Positions 15,688-24,505 of a stretch of 64,000 bases of DNA are shown here, in pieces. Under the pieces are notes generated by a model. That model saw nothing but the letters and a program-made list of their open reading frames with translations. It did no database searches and was not told the origin of the DNA. Source of the DNA: Mobiluncus porci (GTDB lineage: Bacteria; Actinomycetota; Actinomycetes; Actinomycetales; Actinomycetaceae); assembly GCF_009695935.1 (NCBI RefSeq), contig NZ_VUMY01000005.1:1-64000 (forward strand), written 5' to 3'. How positions within the stretch are numbered: position 1 is the first letter of the stretch; the number at the start of each line of letters is the position of its first letter. Position numbers and translations under genes: made by a program.

Positions 15688-16869
15688 GTGTTTCCTCTCG
15701 CCACCAGCGGCTCGTATCCAGACCTGGATTCTACCTCCGAGGGCGCGCTGCCCCCGAACCCGTGTTTCCGGATTCCAGCTCTGGCTGCGTTTTCCGCAGC
15801 TTCAGCTCATCCTGGCCGACTTCTCGCGGCTTTCGATATCCGCCCAGATTTCCATGATTTACCCGGGAAGATCGCTCTCGGGACTCGGTTCTCTGACGAC
15901 TCGGGGAGAACCTGGTCCCCCCTTCAAGTTCTGAAGCCTGCAAGGGATGGCTGGGGTTTTGGGGATGCGAGTCTCATCTCGACTTCCCGTGGCGAAATGC
16001 TGGCCTTATTTGTAGCGAGCCGCGGACGCAATTTTTGGGATGAGGCGGAAGCAGGCGCGGAGTGGAGGCTTCTCCAAGGTCACTCCCAAGATGGCGTCAC
16101 CTGGGATTTCACTGATTTAACCGCACAACTCTGGGACGAGTCCACCGGTTCAATGTTTTTCGCTTCCGGAAACGGCATCGAGCTCCGCGAGGCACGCTCG
16201 CGGGGGCGACTCTTACAGCCGATTGTGTGGCGAGCGCGCGGATCGACTGAGACCTTGGCGGGCGTGGCTATCTCGGATAATGGAGGCCAGTCTTGGTCTC
16301 GACCGCGGGCCGCCGGATTCAGGCGTCCCGTCGGCATTCCGGGCGGTGACGAGAGTAAGGTCGTGGAACTGCCAGGTGGCGATGTGCTTCTGAGTTCACG
16401 GGCTTATCCGAGGCGCCGCTGGGCGATTTCGTGCGACGGCGGCCAGAGTTTCGGATCGGTCTGGAGCGAGGTGGCGGATCCGGGATGCAACGCCGGTTTG
16501 GCGGTTTTTGACGATGAGATTATCCTGACGAGCCTGTTCCCGCCGGCATTGGTGGAGGATTCCGCGGAGAGCCAACCAATGGGAACGGTTCTTTGTTCGC
16601 AAAACGGCTCGCGTTTGGATCCTTCCGCTGGAAAAAGTTCGAGTCGCCAAGACTGGTCAGCAAGGAGCAACCTGGTTCTCAGGCGCGGCAAGTGTTCCGC
16701 CGTTGATTCCGGAAAACCGAGACTAACTTGGTCTCCGCCTCGAGTGATTGATTCTGGGCAGGCAGCTTATTCCGTAGCGATACCCCTGGGAAACCATATC
16801 GCGATAGCCTGGGAGCGGGGACAAAACTCCCCCTACGGTTCTTTGGCTTTCACCATTGTCGACTATTGA
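15688..16869 (+). CDS. Sialidase-like BNR-repeat protein (exo-alpha-sialidase family)
   Basis: A 393-residue six-bladed propeller-type protein. It has the FRIP-type motif NPCFRIPAL near residue 30 (the arginine that binds the sialic acid carboxylate) and three Asp-box repeats: SDDSGRTWSP (about 70), SDNGGQSWSR (about 195) and SCDGGQSFGS (about 250). A Glu and late Tyr/Arg are present (VIDSGQAAYSVAIPLG near the end). The family releases terminal sialic acids. No signal peptide is visible after the GTG start (MFPLATSGSYPDLDST), so it appears cytoplasmic unless the start is wrong. The fucose operon nearby suggests host-glycan use. Confidence 0.8.
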   Translation: MFPLATSGSYPDLDSTSEGALPPNPCFRIPALAAFSAASAHPGRLLAAFDIRPDFHDLPGKIALGTRFSDDSGRTWSPLQVLKPARDGWGFGDASLISTSRGEMLALFVASRGRNFWDEAEAGAEWRLLQGHSQDGVTWDFTDLTAQLWDESTGSMFFASGNGIELREARSRGRLLQPIVWRARGSTETLAGVAISDNGGQSWSRPRAAGFRRPVGIPGGDESKVVELPGGDVLLSSRAYPRRRWAISCDGGQSFGSVWSEVADPGCNAGLAVFDDEIILTSLFPPALVEDSAESQPMGTVLCSQNGSRLDPSAGKSSSRQDWSARSNLVLRRGKCSAVDSGKPRLTWSPPRVIDSGQAAYSVAIPLGNHIAIAWERGQNSPYGSLAFTIVDY

Positions 16870-17170
16870 CCAATGCGATATCAGAGGAACTCTTTACTGA
16901 ACGAACGCTTGCTAAACTAGATGAATATGCGGGTCGAAGGACAAATTGTGTGTCTTGGATATTATTTTTAGGATTTCTTCTGGAGTGGCGGCGACTGTCG
17001 GCGCGTGTTGGTAGCGCCACCAGGAAATGGTTGAGTTCTTTAGCAGAGTTATCAATCTTTCCGACCTTAGACCCGCCGCACTCCTTACAACGCCAACGCT
17101 GAGAACCGGAAGAAGTCTTTCCATTACGTTTCAAAGGAGTATTACACGCCGGGCATTTCATCATATTCAT
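16850..17170 (-). pseudogene. IS1249-like transposase N-terminal relic
   Basis: From the ATG at 17170 the minus strand reads MNMMKCPACNTPLKRNGKTS, SGSQRWRCKECGGSKVGKID and NSAKELNHFL, a zinc-ribbon start typical of IS1249/IS256-group transposases (CPxC...CxxC). After about 50 residues the sequence degenerates and runs to a stop inside the 3' end of the sialidase gene. No catalytic domain remains. Confidence 0.55.
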
Positions 17171-17465
17171 GCCATCAGCATGAACCGACCAACTTTCAAC
17201 CCGACTTTCCCCCGCCAACACAAGCAAAACACGGGAAAACAAACACACAATTTGACCGACCCCAAAGTTCAGCCAAACCAACTTTCAACCCGACTTTAAG
17301 GCTCTACAACAACAAAAATCCCGGATAAAAAACACACAAAATGTCCTTTAACCCGGTTTTTCGGAGCATCCCTGCCACCAGCATGAACCGGTGAATTTTC
17401 AACCAGACTTTGCCCGAAATAGCAACAAAAAACCCGAATTAGATCAACACGTAATGTCCTATAAA
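17171..17465. repeat. Three degenerate ~75-115 bp tandem repeats beside the IS relic
   Basis: The phrase ACTTTCAACCCGACTTT recurs near 17191 and 17280 and, altered, near 17394. Each copy is followed by an A-rich stretch and then by sequence resembling ACACACAAAATGTCCTTTAA (near 17246, 17330 and 17445). CA(T/C)CAGCATGAACCG also occurs at about 17175 and 17378. This looks like a degenerate tandem array flanking the IS relic. No gene is visible here. Confidence 0.5.
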
Positions 17466-17514
17466 CCACAATTGATTTTGGGATAGACCTCGCCTATCCC
17501 AAAATCAATTGTGG
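17466..17514 (-). terminator. Perfect 21-bp inverted repeat abutting tRNA-Val 3' end
   Basis: Arms 17466-17486 and 17494-17514 are perfectly complementary over 21 bp with a 7-nt loop. The right arm includes the last three bases of tRNA-Val. Downstream on the minus strand is a short T-rich run. The likely role is an intrinsic terminator for the tRNA, although the stem is unusually long and perfect. Confidence 0.6.
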
Positions 17515-17585
17515 ACCCAGAGGGACTCGAACCCCCGACATCCACGGTGTAAACGTGGCGCTCTAGCCAACTGAGCTATGAGTCC
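17512..17585 (-). tRNA. tRNA-Val (anticodon TAC)
   Basis: The 74-nt cloverleaf on the minus strand has acceptor stem GGACTCA/TGGGTCC, D arm GCTC...GAGC, anticodon stem CCACG/CGTGG with loop TTTACAC (anticodon TAC) and a T arm with TTCGAGT loop. CCA is not encoded; the genomic bases after the discriminator A are CAA. Confidence 0.93.
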
Positions 17586-17705
17586 TCGCGGAAAAGACCG
17601 CGAATATGAGTTTAACATTTTATTCCGCAAGTGCCTACTGGGCCCCGCCCGAATCTCCTCCAATTCCGTCTTAGAACTTGCTAAGCCCTTGACGACTGGC
17701 GGTTT

Positions 17706-18383
17706 CTAGTCTCGTTCGACGGCCTCAACCCAGCTCGCCACCAATTCCGCGGAGACTGGATTATCGAATGACTCCTCCGGTCGAACTCCGGATCCCACAT
17801 GGAAATTCTTAATCCCGAGTGCCTTTAGCCGCGGGATTCCCTCCAGACTCAACCCGCCACCGGCCAGAATCACCTCTCGCGCCTCGGGGCGGCGCTCGAC
17901 TAGCTCCCGAAAATATCCTTCCGGATCTCCCGCGGTCGGCGCCCCTCCGGAGGTCAAAACCTGGTCCGGTGGAAATATGAGTTCATCAAGGGACTTCCAG
18001 GCAGCAAGATAGTCGGTGACTTCATCAATGGCCCGATGGAAAGTGTAAGGGATTTTCCCCTGGATTCTACCGAGAATCTCATTGGTGGTTTCCACGTCAA
18101 TCTTTCCCCCGCGAAGAAAACCGAGAACAATCCCGTCGGCTCCTGCCTCCACGAATTGACTCGCCAGAGCCTGCAGCTCCTCGAGACGATCAGTGCCAAA
18201 ACCATCCTCAAGCCGCAGCATCGGCCGAACCGGAATCCCCACTTTCCACGCGATTTCTGAAACAAGCTCCGGGCTCGGGGAAATCCCCGCGAACTCCATC
18301 GACCCCACAAGTTCGACCCGTCCGGCCCCGCCTTCCTTTGCTGCTCGCGCGTCTTCTGTGTTCAAAGCGATAACTTCCAGCAT
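17706..18383 (-). CDS. cutC: CutC family protein (copper homeostasis)
   Basis: A 225-residue TIM-barrel protein. The N-terminus is MLEVIALNTEDARAAKEGGA with GRVELVGSMEFAGISPS, then PVRPMLRLEDGF, PYTFHRAIDEVTDYLAAW (the family's HRA.D signature) and VLTSGGAPTA. It is linked to copper tolerance in Escherichia coli, although its biochemical role is unsettled. The frame is open further upstream, but the ATG at 18383 behind a GGGGGC purine run matches the conserved N-terminus. Confidence 0.9.
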   Translation of the reverse strand: MLEVIALNTEDARAAKEGGAGRVELVGSMEFAGISPSPELVSEIAWKVGIPVRPMLRLEDGFGTDRLEELQALASQFVEAGADGIVLGFLRGGKIDVETTNEILGRIQGKIPYTFHRAIDEVTDYLAAWKSLDELIFPPDQVLTSGGAPTAGDPEGYFRELVERRPEAREVILAGGGLSLEGIPRLKALGIKNFHVGSGVRPEESFDNPVSAELVASWVEAVERD

Positions 18384-18673
18384 CTTGCCCCCGTAGTTGT
18401 CCTTATCGAAAGTGTTTTCCCCAAATATATTACTTGAGCGATTCCTGCTTCGAGGGGTCCCCGAAGTCGCGCCGAGAGCCTTGCTGGGCTCCAAAACAGC
18501 ACTCGCTCTGAAAAAGATCTCATACACACACGCCGAGGTCATATCGATTAATGATTACCTCTTTCGAGAATAAATACTGAGAAACCTTCTTGATCTCACC
18601 AATTCGAGGGTAGAATTCTTGAAGAATCCTCGGCTTTTTAGTGACGGTCGGCGATTTCTTGAAGGACCATTTT

Positions 18674-19177
18674 ATGTACACGAAAACAGTTCTAGCCGGA
18701 TTTGCAGCCGCGAGCCTTCTCACGACGCTTAGCCTCCCTACCGCCCAGGCAGGAGAGATGCCTTACTCTCGCTTGGCTGGTCCTACCGGGGTGGAGACGT
18801 CCCTGGCTGTTGCGGGTCACGTCTATCCCGGTGCTTGGTCTACAGTCTATGTCGCGTCTAACGCCAACCCCGTGGACGCTCTCCCGGCTGCGACTATCGG
18901 CAATGGTTCGATTGTCTTAACCGATAACAAGACCCTAAGCCTTGGTGGCAAGATCCCCTCTAAGATTGTCCTGCTTGGCAGGACAGGCGCGGTAAGTTCC
19001 GCTATCGAGCAGCAGGCAAACAACCTGGTTGGTGCTTCCAATGTTTCCCGCCTCGCTGGTGCTGACTGTAACGCTACCGCCCGTGAGATTGCTAAAGAAT
19101 GAGTTCGGGTAAACGGCACCCCCAGCGTTGCCTATATCACCAAGAACGCTGGATCCGGTTCCCCTGACACGGATGAG
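18674..19177 (+). pseudogene. Secreted cell-wall-binding repeat 2 (CWB2) protein, N-terminal fragment
   Basis: The ATG at 18674 starts a clear signal peptide (MYTKTVLAGFAAASLLTTLS LPTAQA, cleavage after AQA). It is followed by a CWB2-type segment: YSRLAGPTGVETSLAVAGHV, TVYVASNANPVDALPAATI, KIVLLGRTGAVSSAIEQQ and SRLAGADCNATAREIAKE. A TGA at 19100 interrupts the frame, but the same frame continues VRVNGTPSVAYITKNAGSGS, as expected for the next repeat (TGA in place of a TGG Trp is likely). It then breaks off near 19177, where IS3-like sequence begins. Such proteins bind anionic wall polymers. Confidence 0.7.
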
Positions 19178-19490
19178 TCTTAGCCCATTGACACAGCTTC
19201 TCACGCAGAGCCTTGTCCGGATCATCGACCCGTTCCCGGTTCGGTTTACGACGAAACACGCTACGCGACAAACCCGCAAGCTTACAGGCCTTACCCTCGC
19301 TAATATCAAGGCGTTCCATCAAACAAACCACGCCCGCCCGGCGCCTAGCCGGGCTCAGAAGTTTCCCTCAGCCAACTCCCTCAACGCTGCCTTCTCCAGC
19401 GCTTTCACAACATCTTCCGAACTATAACTCCGCCGCTTACTCACCATGACCTCCATTCTGCCAAAAACGGCCATCAAGAACTCTCAAAAC
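19171..19490 (-). mobile_element. IS3-family insertion sequence fragment
   Basis: The minus strand (from 19331) reads VCLMERLDISEGKACKLAGL, then SRSVFRRKPNRERVDDPDKA and LREKLCQWAKTHP, the N-terminal part of an IS3 OrfB transposase (HTH before the DDE domain). Upstream on the same strand (start near 19446) another frame gives MVSKRRSYSSEDVVKALEKA and ends as a stub of OrfA. The DDE core is missing. The fragment sits inside the CWB2 gene, so it probably arose by insertion followed by deletion. Confidence 0.6.
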
Positions 19491-19920
19491 AAACGAACCT
19501 AAATTACGGGGTCATGCCACCTGGCCCAATACTGAAGTCTGGACGCAAGGCGGGCTATTACCCAGGGACGCACAAGGTAACGTTCTTACCAACGGCTGTA
19601 TCGCCTATACCGGGAACAACGACCCAGTAACCGGCGATAAACTAATGGCTCCTGACGAAACCATGACTGGCGTTAAAGATTCGTGGAAACTAAACGAAGA
19701 TACCCACGAGCCTAACAACCGCGAACTAATTGACGTTTGGCTGGACAACTCTGACGTTGGCTGGCTCATTAACGACAATGGGCAACCGATTAAGACCGTC
19801 CTTACCGGGACGCTCTACTACTTCGGTCTGGAAAACGGCAAGACCACAACATCAGAAGCGGAAACCACAAACCCAAAACATTTTTACGGCATTTTTACGG
19901 CAAATGCCCTTTCGGGGAAA
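19491..19920 (+). pseudogene. C-terminal fragment of an interrupted protein
   Basis: An open frame without a convincing start reads HATWPNTEVWTQGGLLPRDA, NGCIAYTGNNDPVTGDKLMA and DETMTGVKDSWKLNEDTHEP, then NRELIDVWLDNSDVGWLIND and TGTLYYFGLENGKTTTSEAE. It resembles an extracellular domain in composition (Asn/Thr/Trp-rich). It probably was the C-terminal part of the CWB2 protein or a neighbour cut by the IS3 element. I do not recognise the family. Confidence 0.4.
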
Positions 19921-19925
19921 CGAAA

Positions 19926-19961
19926 CCCCCGACCTGTTGGAGCAAGTCTCCAGGTCGGGGG
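19926..19961 (-). terminator. Terminator downstream of tRNA-fMet
   Basis: An 11-bp stem CCCCCGACCTG / CAGGTCGGGGG with an inner GGAG/CTCC pair is followed on the minus strand by TTTCGTTTCC, seven bases beyond the tRNA 3' end. Confidence 0.75.
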
Positions 19962-19967
19962 CGGTAT

Positions 19968-20044
<77 letters not shown>

Positions 20045-20222
20045 TCATTGACCCGTCTACTTTACCAGGAAAAGTCCCTGTTCTCAACTCGAGGGGGCTC
20101 GGCGCGCCAGGAATTCCGCCAATCCGTCGAGGAAGGCGCTCCGAAAATGTAGCTATGCTCAGAGCACTGCCATATATTCCGGCGCTCTGAGTACAGCTGC
20201 ACTTTATGCAACAAAGTGAGCG
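20045..20222. other. Intergenic stretch upstream of tRNA-fMet
   Basis: I see no gene here. It contains the promoter region of the tRNA (on the minus strand) and leads into the REP-like hairpin near 20232. Confidence 0.4.
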
Positions 20223-20231
20223 CTACGCCGT

Positions 20232-20289
20232 GGGGTCAGACCCTTTGGCTACGTTCCCTTCGGTCACTAAGCCAAGAGGTCTGACCCGT
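20232..20289. repeat. REP-like hairpin GGGTCAGACC...GGTCTGACCC, copy A
   Basis: Outer arms GGGTCAGACC and GGTCTGACCC enclose inner arms TTGGCT and AGCCAA. The same arrangement recurs at 59549-59599. It lies just beyond the 3' end of the UPF0182 gene and may act as its terminator. Palindromes of this kind resemble REP sequences mobilised by RAYT transposases; no RAYT gene is in the window. Confidence 0.65.
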
Positions 20290-20313
20290 CGGCTACGCTC
20301 TAGCCCACGCGGG

Positions 20314-23300
20314 TTACGGCGCAGCTGCGGTTGCCGCAGGTGACGAGGTTGCCACCGGTCGGGCAGGGGTCGCGTCGGGTGCCGCCCCGACAGCTGCGGC
20401 CGCACCATCACCGGTACCAGCGGCGTCACCAGCCGCAGCCGCACCGCCAGCCGCAGCCTCACCTTGGAGTTCCACGGCCTTCTGCAGTTGCGCCTTCAAA
20501 TCAGTCTGGGCTTTGCCATAGGCCGCCCAGTCTCCGGCCTTCATCGCTTGATCGGCCGCGTCCATCGCAGACTTCGCTCCCTGTAGAGCCTGTTGCAATT
20601 GCTGGGCCGGAGTCAGCGTCGGCGCTGCGGGAGTCCCGCCGCCACTAGCGGCGCCTCCCCCTTCTTCGGAAGTCACCGCCCCGGAGTCTCCGCCAAAGAG
20701 CTGGTCCAAAGATCCCTTCAAGGTGGGAGCAAACCCAATCTTGTCCCCAAAGGATGTCAACACGAACCGCAACAGCGGATAGGTAGTCCCGGATTTACCT
20801 TGAACATAGACCGGCTGGACATAGAGGAGCCCCCCGCCGACCGGCAAAGTCAGGAGGTTCCCGCGGACGACTTCCGTGGATTGCTGAGACAAGAGGTTCA
20901 AGGTTCGAGAGACGTTATCCGTGGTCTTGAACTTGTTGGAAACCTGGCCGGGACCCGGCACCGCCAAATCCGAAGGCAGCGACAAGAGTCGTATCTTCCC
21001 GTATTCCGGACGGACCTTGCCCGCCTCTGAGCCGGTTTCCGAGTCAACCGTCAAATATCCCGTCAACACGTTACGATCCGACTGGCCGTAAGGAATATAG
21101 GTGGAATACAGCGAGAACTCGGTAGATTCCGCTCCCGGGGCCTGCATCGTCAGGTAGTAAGGCGGCTGCAAGGCCGACATCACCGTAGTCGAGCCCTCGT
21201 GGGTCGGGTCATCAGGCAGCTTCCAGAAGTCCGAGCCGGAATAGAAAGACCGCGGGTCAGTCGTGTGGTAGCGAGCAATCAGGTTGCGCTGCACCTTAAA
21301 CATGTCCTCCGGATAGCGGAAGTGCGCCATCAAATCGCCCGGAACCTCCGAAACGGACTTCAACTGTCCGGGGAAGACCTTAGACCAAGCGTTCACGACC
21401 GGATCTTTGGCGTCCCACTGGTAGAGGGTCACCGACCCGTCATAGGCATCAACCACGGCCTTCACCGAGTTCCGGACGTAGTTAACGGCATTCGGAGCCC
21501 CGAACGAGTATTGGCTCGTCCGCGAATCCATAATCGAGTTCGTGAAATCAATGTGGGTCGAGTAGGGGTACGAATTGGAGGTCGTATAGGCGTCAATAAT
21601 CCACACGACCCGCTTCGGGGTCTTCGGATTTCCATCCATATCGACCACCGCCGGATAAGCCTTGGAGTCCAGGGTCAAATAGGGAGCCACCTTCGCGACC
21701 CGCTCCTCCGGATTCCGATAGAACAAAATCTGGGAGGCCTCGTTGACCTGCTGGGAGAAGAAAATCTCCGAAGCCTGGAACTTGATGGCATACATCAAGC
21801 GCTCCCACGAGTTTCCGACCGTGGGCCCGCCGTCACCGGTGAAGGTGTTGTTGACTCCCTTATCTTTGGAGGTGTCGGAGGGATAGTCAAACTCCTGTTT
21901 CGGGCCACCCTTTGGTGAACCGACAATGGAGTAGTCCGGAGAATACTGGCCGAAATAGATTCGCGGCTCATACTCGCCCAGTTCCCCTGTCGAGGGGATG
22001 CCGTGTTCCCAAAATGCCGGTGAACCATCGGCGTTGACCTTCGAGCCGTAAGCCGTTACGACCCCGAACCCGTGGGTGAAGACGGTATGTTGGTTCACCC
22101 AAGACTTTTGGGAGTCACCAAGCTGGTTGGTGTCGAGTTCACGCACAGCGATGACTGTGTCTTGCGCCTTGTCATTAATGACATAGCGATCCACCGCGAG
22201 GTTAGGCGCGAACCGGTAATACTGGCGGTTTTGTTCCAACTGACCAAAGGTACGCGACACCACGGAAGGATCCAACAAACGAATCGAAGCGGTCGATTCG
22301 CTGTCTTGGCGCAACTGGCCAGCTGTTGCTTCGGTGGAGGCTTTGTAGGTTTCTTCCTTCACATCCGCAATCCCGAAGGCATCACGAGTCGCCTTAATGT
22401 TGTTAGAAATATAGGGAGCCTCGAGTTCCTGGGCCGAAGGATCGACCTGGAATCGCTGAATCAGGAAGGGATAGAGTCCCCCGACGAGAATCGCCGACAG
22501 CACCATGACCCCGACACCGGTGGCCGGAATAATCCAGGACTTGCGGAACGCTCCGATAACGAACAACACCGCGATAACCAGCGAAATCCCAACGAGAATA
22601 TTTTTCGCCGGAAGCACCGCGTGAATATCCGTATAGGAAGCGCCCGAGAATTTGTCGTGGGAACCCATCAGGAGCTCGAAACGCTGGAGGTAGTAGCGCA
22701 GCGCGAATACCGCAGCGAGGAGCGCCAACAGAATCGAGATATGAATTCGAGTCCGGTTCGGGATCTCATCAATCGAGGTGGAGAGGTTTCCTTGGAGATA
22801 GTAGCGAGCCAAGGTGAAAATCCCCGCCATGACGAGAATATTGAAAACCAGCATCGTGACCTGGGAATACACCGGCAGGGAGAAAACGAAGAAGGAGGCG
22901 TCTCGCCCAAAGATGGGATCCTTGGTTCCGAAGTCGGTCCGGTGCCACCAAGCAGCAAATTGCTGCCATTGAGAGGCAAGCGGGAGCGCCACAAAAACCC
23001 CCGCCACCAGTGGTGCAATCACGATGAGAGCCTTGCGCCACGGCTCAAAACTGTCGCGCAAGGAGGTCACGCCGGGGCGGGCTTCGCGGCGCATATCGCG
23101 ACGCAGTTCTTCTTCAAAGGCGCGGGAGGCCTTTTCATCAAATTCAGCATCGAATTCGAGGTCGAGATCCACCACGTGGTCTTTGTCGTCTCCGGTTTTG
23201 TCCGTCGGCGAGGTCTTGTCAGTAGCAGGTTTTTCTGCGCTATCTTCAGCAGCCTTCCGCTTCTCAGCCTGGCGTTTCGCCTCGTCCATTTTCTTTTCGG

Positions 23301-23703
23301 CGTTACGCCGGTTGGCGGCTTTCGCGCGCTCCTCAGCGTACGGACTGGCCTTGCCGGCAACAGCCAAACTAATCCAGGTGACTGCCGCTGCGAGCAGGGT
23401 CCCGCCTACTACTAGGCCGATTCCCCAGCCCCAAGTGGTGAGGATCACCGAAAGTCGTTGCAACTGGTTGAACCAGGCAAATTCGGTCCAAATCTTAGAA
23501 AGAAACACCACGACCAGGGCGACAGCGGAGATAATCGTCACCACTATACCGAGAGTCTTGCCCGCGCCGGAGGACTGACCTGCCGGATTCGAACGGGGCT
23601 GACGTGGCGGACGCGGTCCGTTCCCGCCACCACCGCGGCCGCCTCCGGGAGGACCTCCGAAGAGCGAATCAATTATTGTTCCATTTGAACCGTTCGGTCC
23701 CAC
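20314..23703 (-). CDS. UPF0182 family large membrane protein
   Basis: A protein of about 1129 residues. The Gly/Pro/Arg-rich N-terminus (to about residue 45) leads into TM segments such as TLGIVVTIISAVALVVVFLS and a charged linker of Lys/Glu/Ala. Further TM helices (VIAPLVAGVFVALPLASQW, VTMLVFNILVMAGIFTLARY and others) precede a large extracytoplasmic domain (residues 450-1000) and an Ala/Gly-rich tail. Function is unknown; the family is universal in actinobacteria. The start is GTG 23703 behind GAGG with six-base spacing, giving MGPNGSNGTIIDSLFGG; ATG 23715 is the alternative. It belongs to the conserved block with the PDZ protease and DUF2342. Confidence 0.9.
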   Translation of the reverse strand: MGPNGSNGTIIDSLFGGPPGGGRGGGGNGPRPPRQPRSNPAGQSSGAGKTLGIVVTIISAVALVVVFLSKIWTEFAWFNQLQRLSVILTTWGWGIGLVVGGTLLAAAVTWISLAVAGKASPYAEERAKAANRRNAEKKMDEAKRQAEKRKAAEDSAEKPATDKTSPTDKTGDDKDHVVDLDLEFDAEFDEKASRAFEEELRRDMRREARPGVTSLRDSFEPWRKALIVIAPLVAGVFVALPLASQWQQFAAWWHRTDFGTKDPIFGRDASFFVFSLPVYSQVTMLVFNILVMAGIFTLARYYLQGNLSTSIDEIPNRTRIHISILLALLAAVFALRYYLQRFELLMGSHDKFSGASYTDIHAVLPAKNILVGISLVIAVLFVIGAFRKSWIIPATGVGVMVLSAILVGGLYPFLIQRFQVDPSAQELEAPYISNNIKATRDAFGIADVKEETYKASTEATAGQLRQDSESTASIRLLDPSVVSRTFGQLEQNRQYYRFAPNLAVDRYVINDKAQDTVIAVRELDTNQLGDSQKSWVNQHTVFTHGFGVVTAYGSKVNADGSPAFWEHGIPSTGELGEYEPRIYFGQYSPDYSIVGSPKGGPKQEFDYPSDTSKDKGVNNTFTGDGGPTVGNSWERLMYAIKFQASEIFFSQQVNEASQILFYRNPEERVAKVAPYLTLDSKAYPAVVDMDGNPKTPKRVVWIIDAYTTSNSYPYSTHIDFTNSIMDSRTSQYSFGAPNAVNYVRNSVKAVVDAYDGSVTLYQWDAKDPVVNAWSKVFPGQLKSVSEVPGDLMAHFRYPEDMFKVQRNLIARYHTTDPRSFYSGSDFWKLPDDPTHEGSTTVMSALQPPYYLTMQAPGAESTEFSLYSTYIPYGQSDRNVLTGYLTVDSETGSEAGKVRPEYGKIRLLSLPSDLAVPGPGQVSNKFKTTDNVSRTLNLLSQQSTEVVRGNLLTLPVGGGLLYVQPVYVQGKSGTTYPLLRFVLTSFGDKIGFAPTLKGSLDQLFGGDSGAVTSEEGGGAASGGGTPAAPTLTPAQQLQQALQGAKSAMDAADQAMKAGDWAAYGKAQTDLKAQLQKAVELQGEAAAGGAAAAGDAAGTGDGAAAAVGAAPDATPARPVATSSPAATAAAP

Positions 23704-23800
23704 TAAGCACCTCATTTTCTTGTAGCTACATCTGTCCCCATCTTTCCACATCTGGGCGCGCGGTTCCATTCGGGGCTGCGGATTTTGGGATAATGAAGCC

Positions 23801-24487
23801 ATGAGCGATACCCCTGATCCCTTGTCCGCGATTCCGAGCAATTCCCTTTTGGGAGCTTCCTTCACCCCCGATGAGCCCGACAAAGCCACTGCCGCGCCGA
23901 ACCCGTCCGGGGAGGAAACCGTCCCCATTCCCGCAGAAATCCCCCAGATTGTCCGCGCGACTTGGGAGATTGATTCTCAAACCCCGCCTTTGGAGAAAAG
24001 GCAAGACGGTCGCCTGTTCACGATTCATAAACTTTCCGAGGTCGTGGAGATGGTGAAGGAACATGTTGAGCCTGCAGAACTCGAACAGATGCGCCAGGTG
24101 GCGACGGAGAACCCGACAGCCTTGGCGGCTCTGCCTTTCGCTCTTCCCGATGAGGACGCAGATTTCCTTTCCCAACTCGGGCGTCTCGTCTGGACGGACG
24201 ATATCCAAGGGGTCGCGGTTTTATATGAGACGGATGCCATGCTGACCGCGGAGGAAATGCAGAACGCCCCTGAGGATCCGGCAGAACGCGAAAAATACGT
24301 CAAAGACCTCACCGCTAAACGGGAAAAGTCCCGCTTTGTGGTCGCCGCCACCCGCACCGAGGCTTGGTCGGTGGTTCACCCCCACTTTGAGTCCAATCCC
24401 GAGCAGATGGAGCAAGGACCGGCCCTGGTGATGGATCTCCTCCAGCTCATCACCCGCGGCCGCGGAGCTTCACCGGAAGAAAACTGA
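23801..24487 (+). CDS. PPA1309 family actinobacterial protein
   Basis: A 228-residue cytoplasmic, acidic protein, divergent from the UPF0182 gene and convergent with the helicase. Recognisable family stretches are PQIVRATWEIDSQTPPLEKR, LPDEDADFLSQLGRLVWTDD and FVVAATRTEAWSVVHPHFES. Function is unknown. The neighbourhood is characteristic: in mycobacteria the same family members cluster around Rv3193c-Rv3198c. The ATG at 23801 is clear, though the ribosome site is weak, which may mean a short leader. Confidence 0.8.
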   Translation: MSDTPDPLSAIPSNSLLGASFTPDEPDKATAAPNPSGEETVPIPAEIPQIVRATWEIDSQTPPLEKRQDGRLFTIHKLSEVVEMVKEHVEPAELEQMRQVATENPTALAALPFALPDEDADFLSQLGRLVWTDDIQGVAVLYETDAMLTAEEMQNAPEDPAEREKYVKDLTAKREKSRFVVAATRTEAWSVVHPHFESNPEQMEQGPALVMDLLQLITRGRGASPEEN

Positions 24488-24505
24488 GGTTCTTCGCGTT
24501 ACGCC

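Noticed and set aside
22072-23415. 447-codon plus-strand frame opposite the UPF0182 gene
   Set aside because: Shadow of high-GC coding on the other strand; composition is Arg/Gly/His-rich and no start signal is seen.
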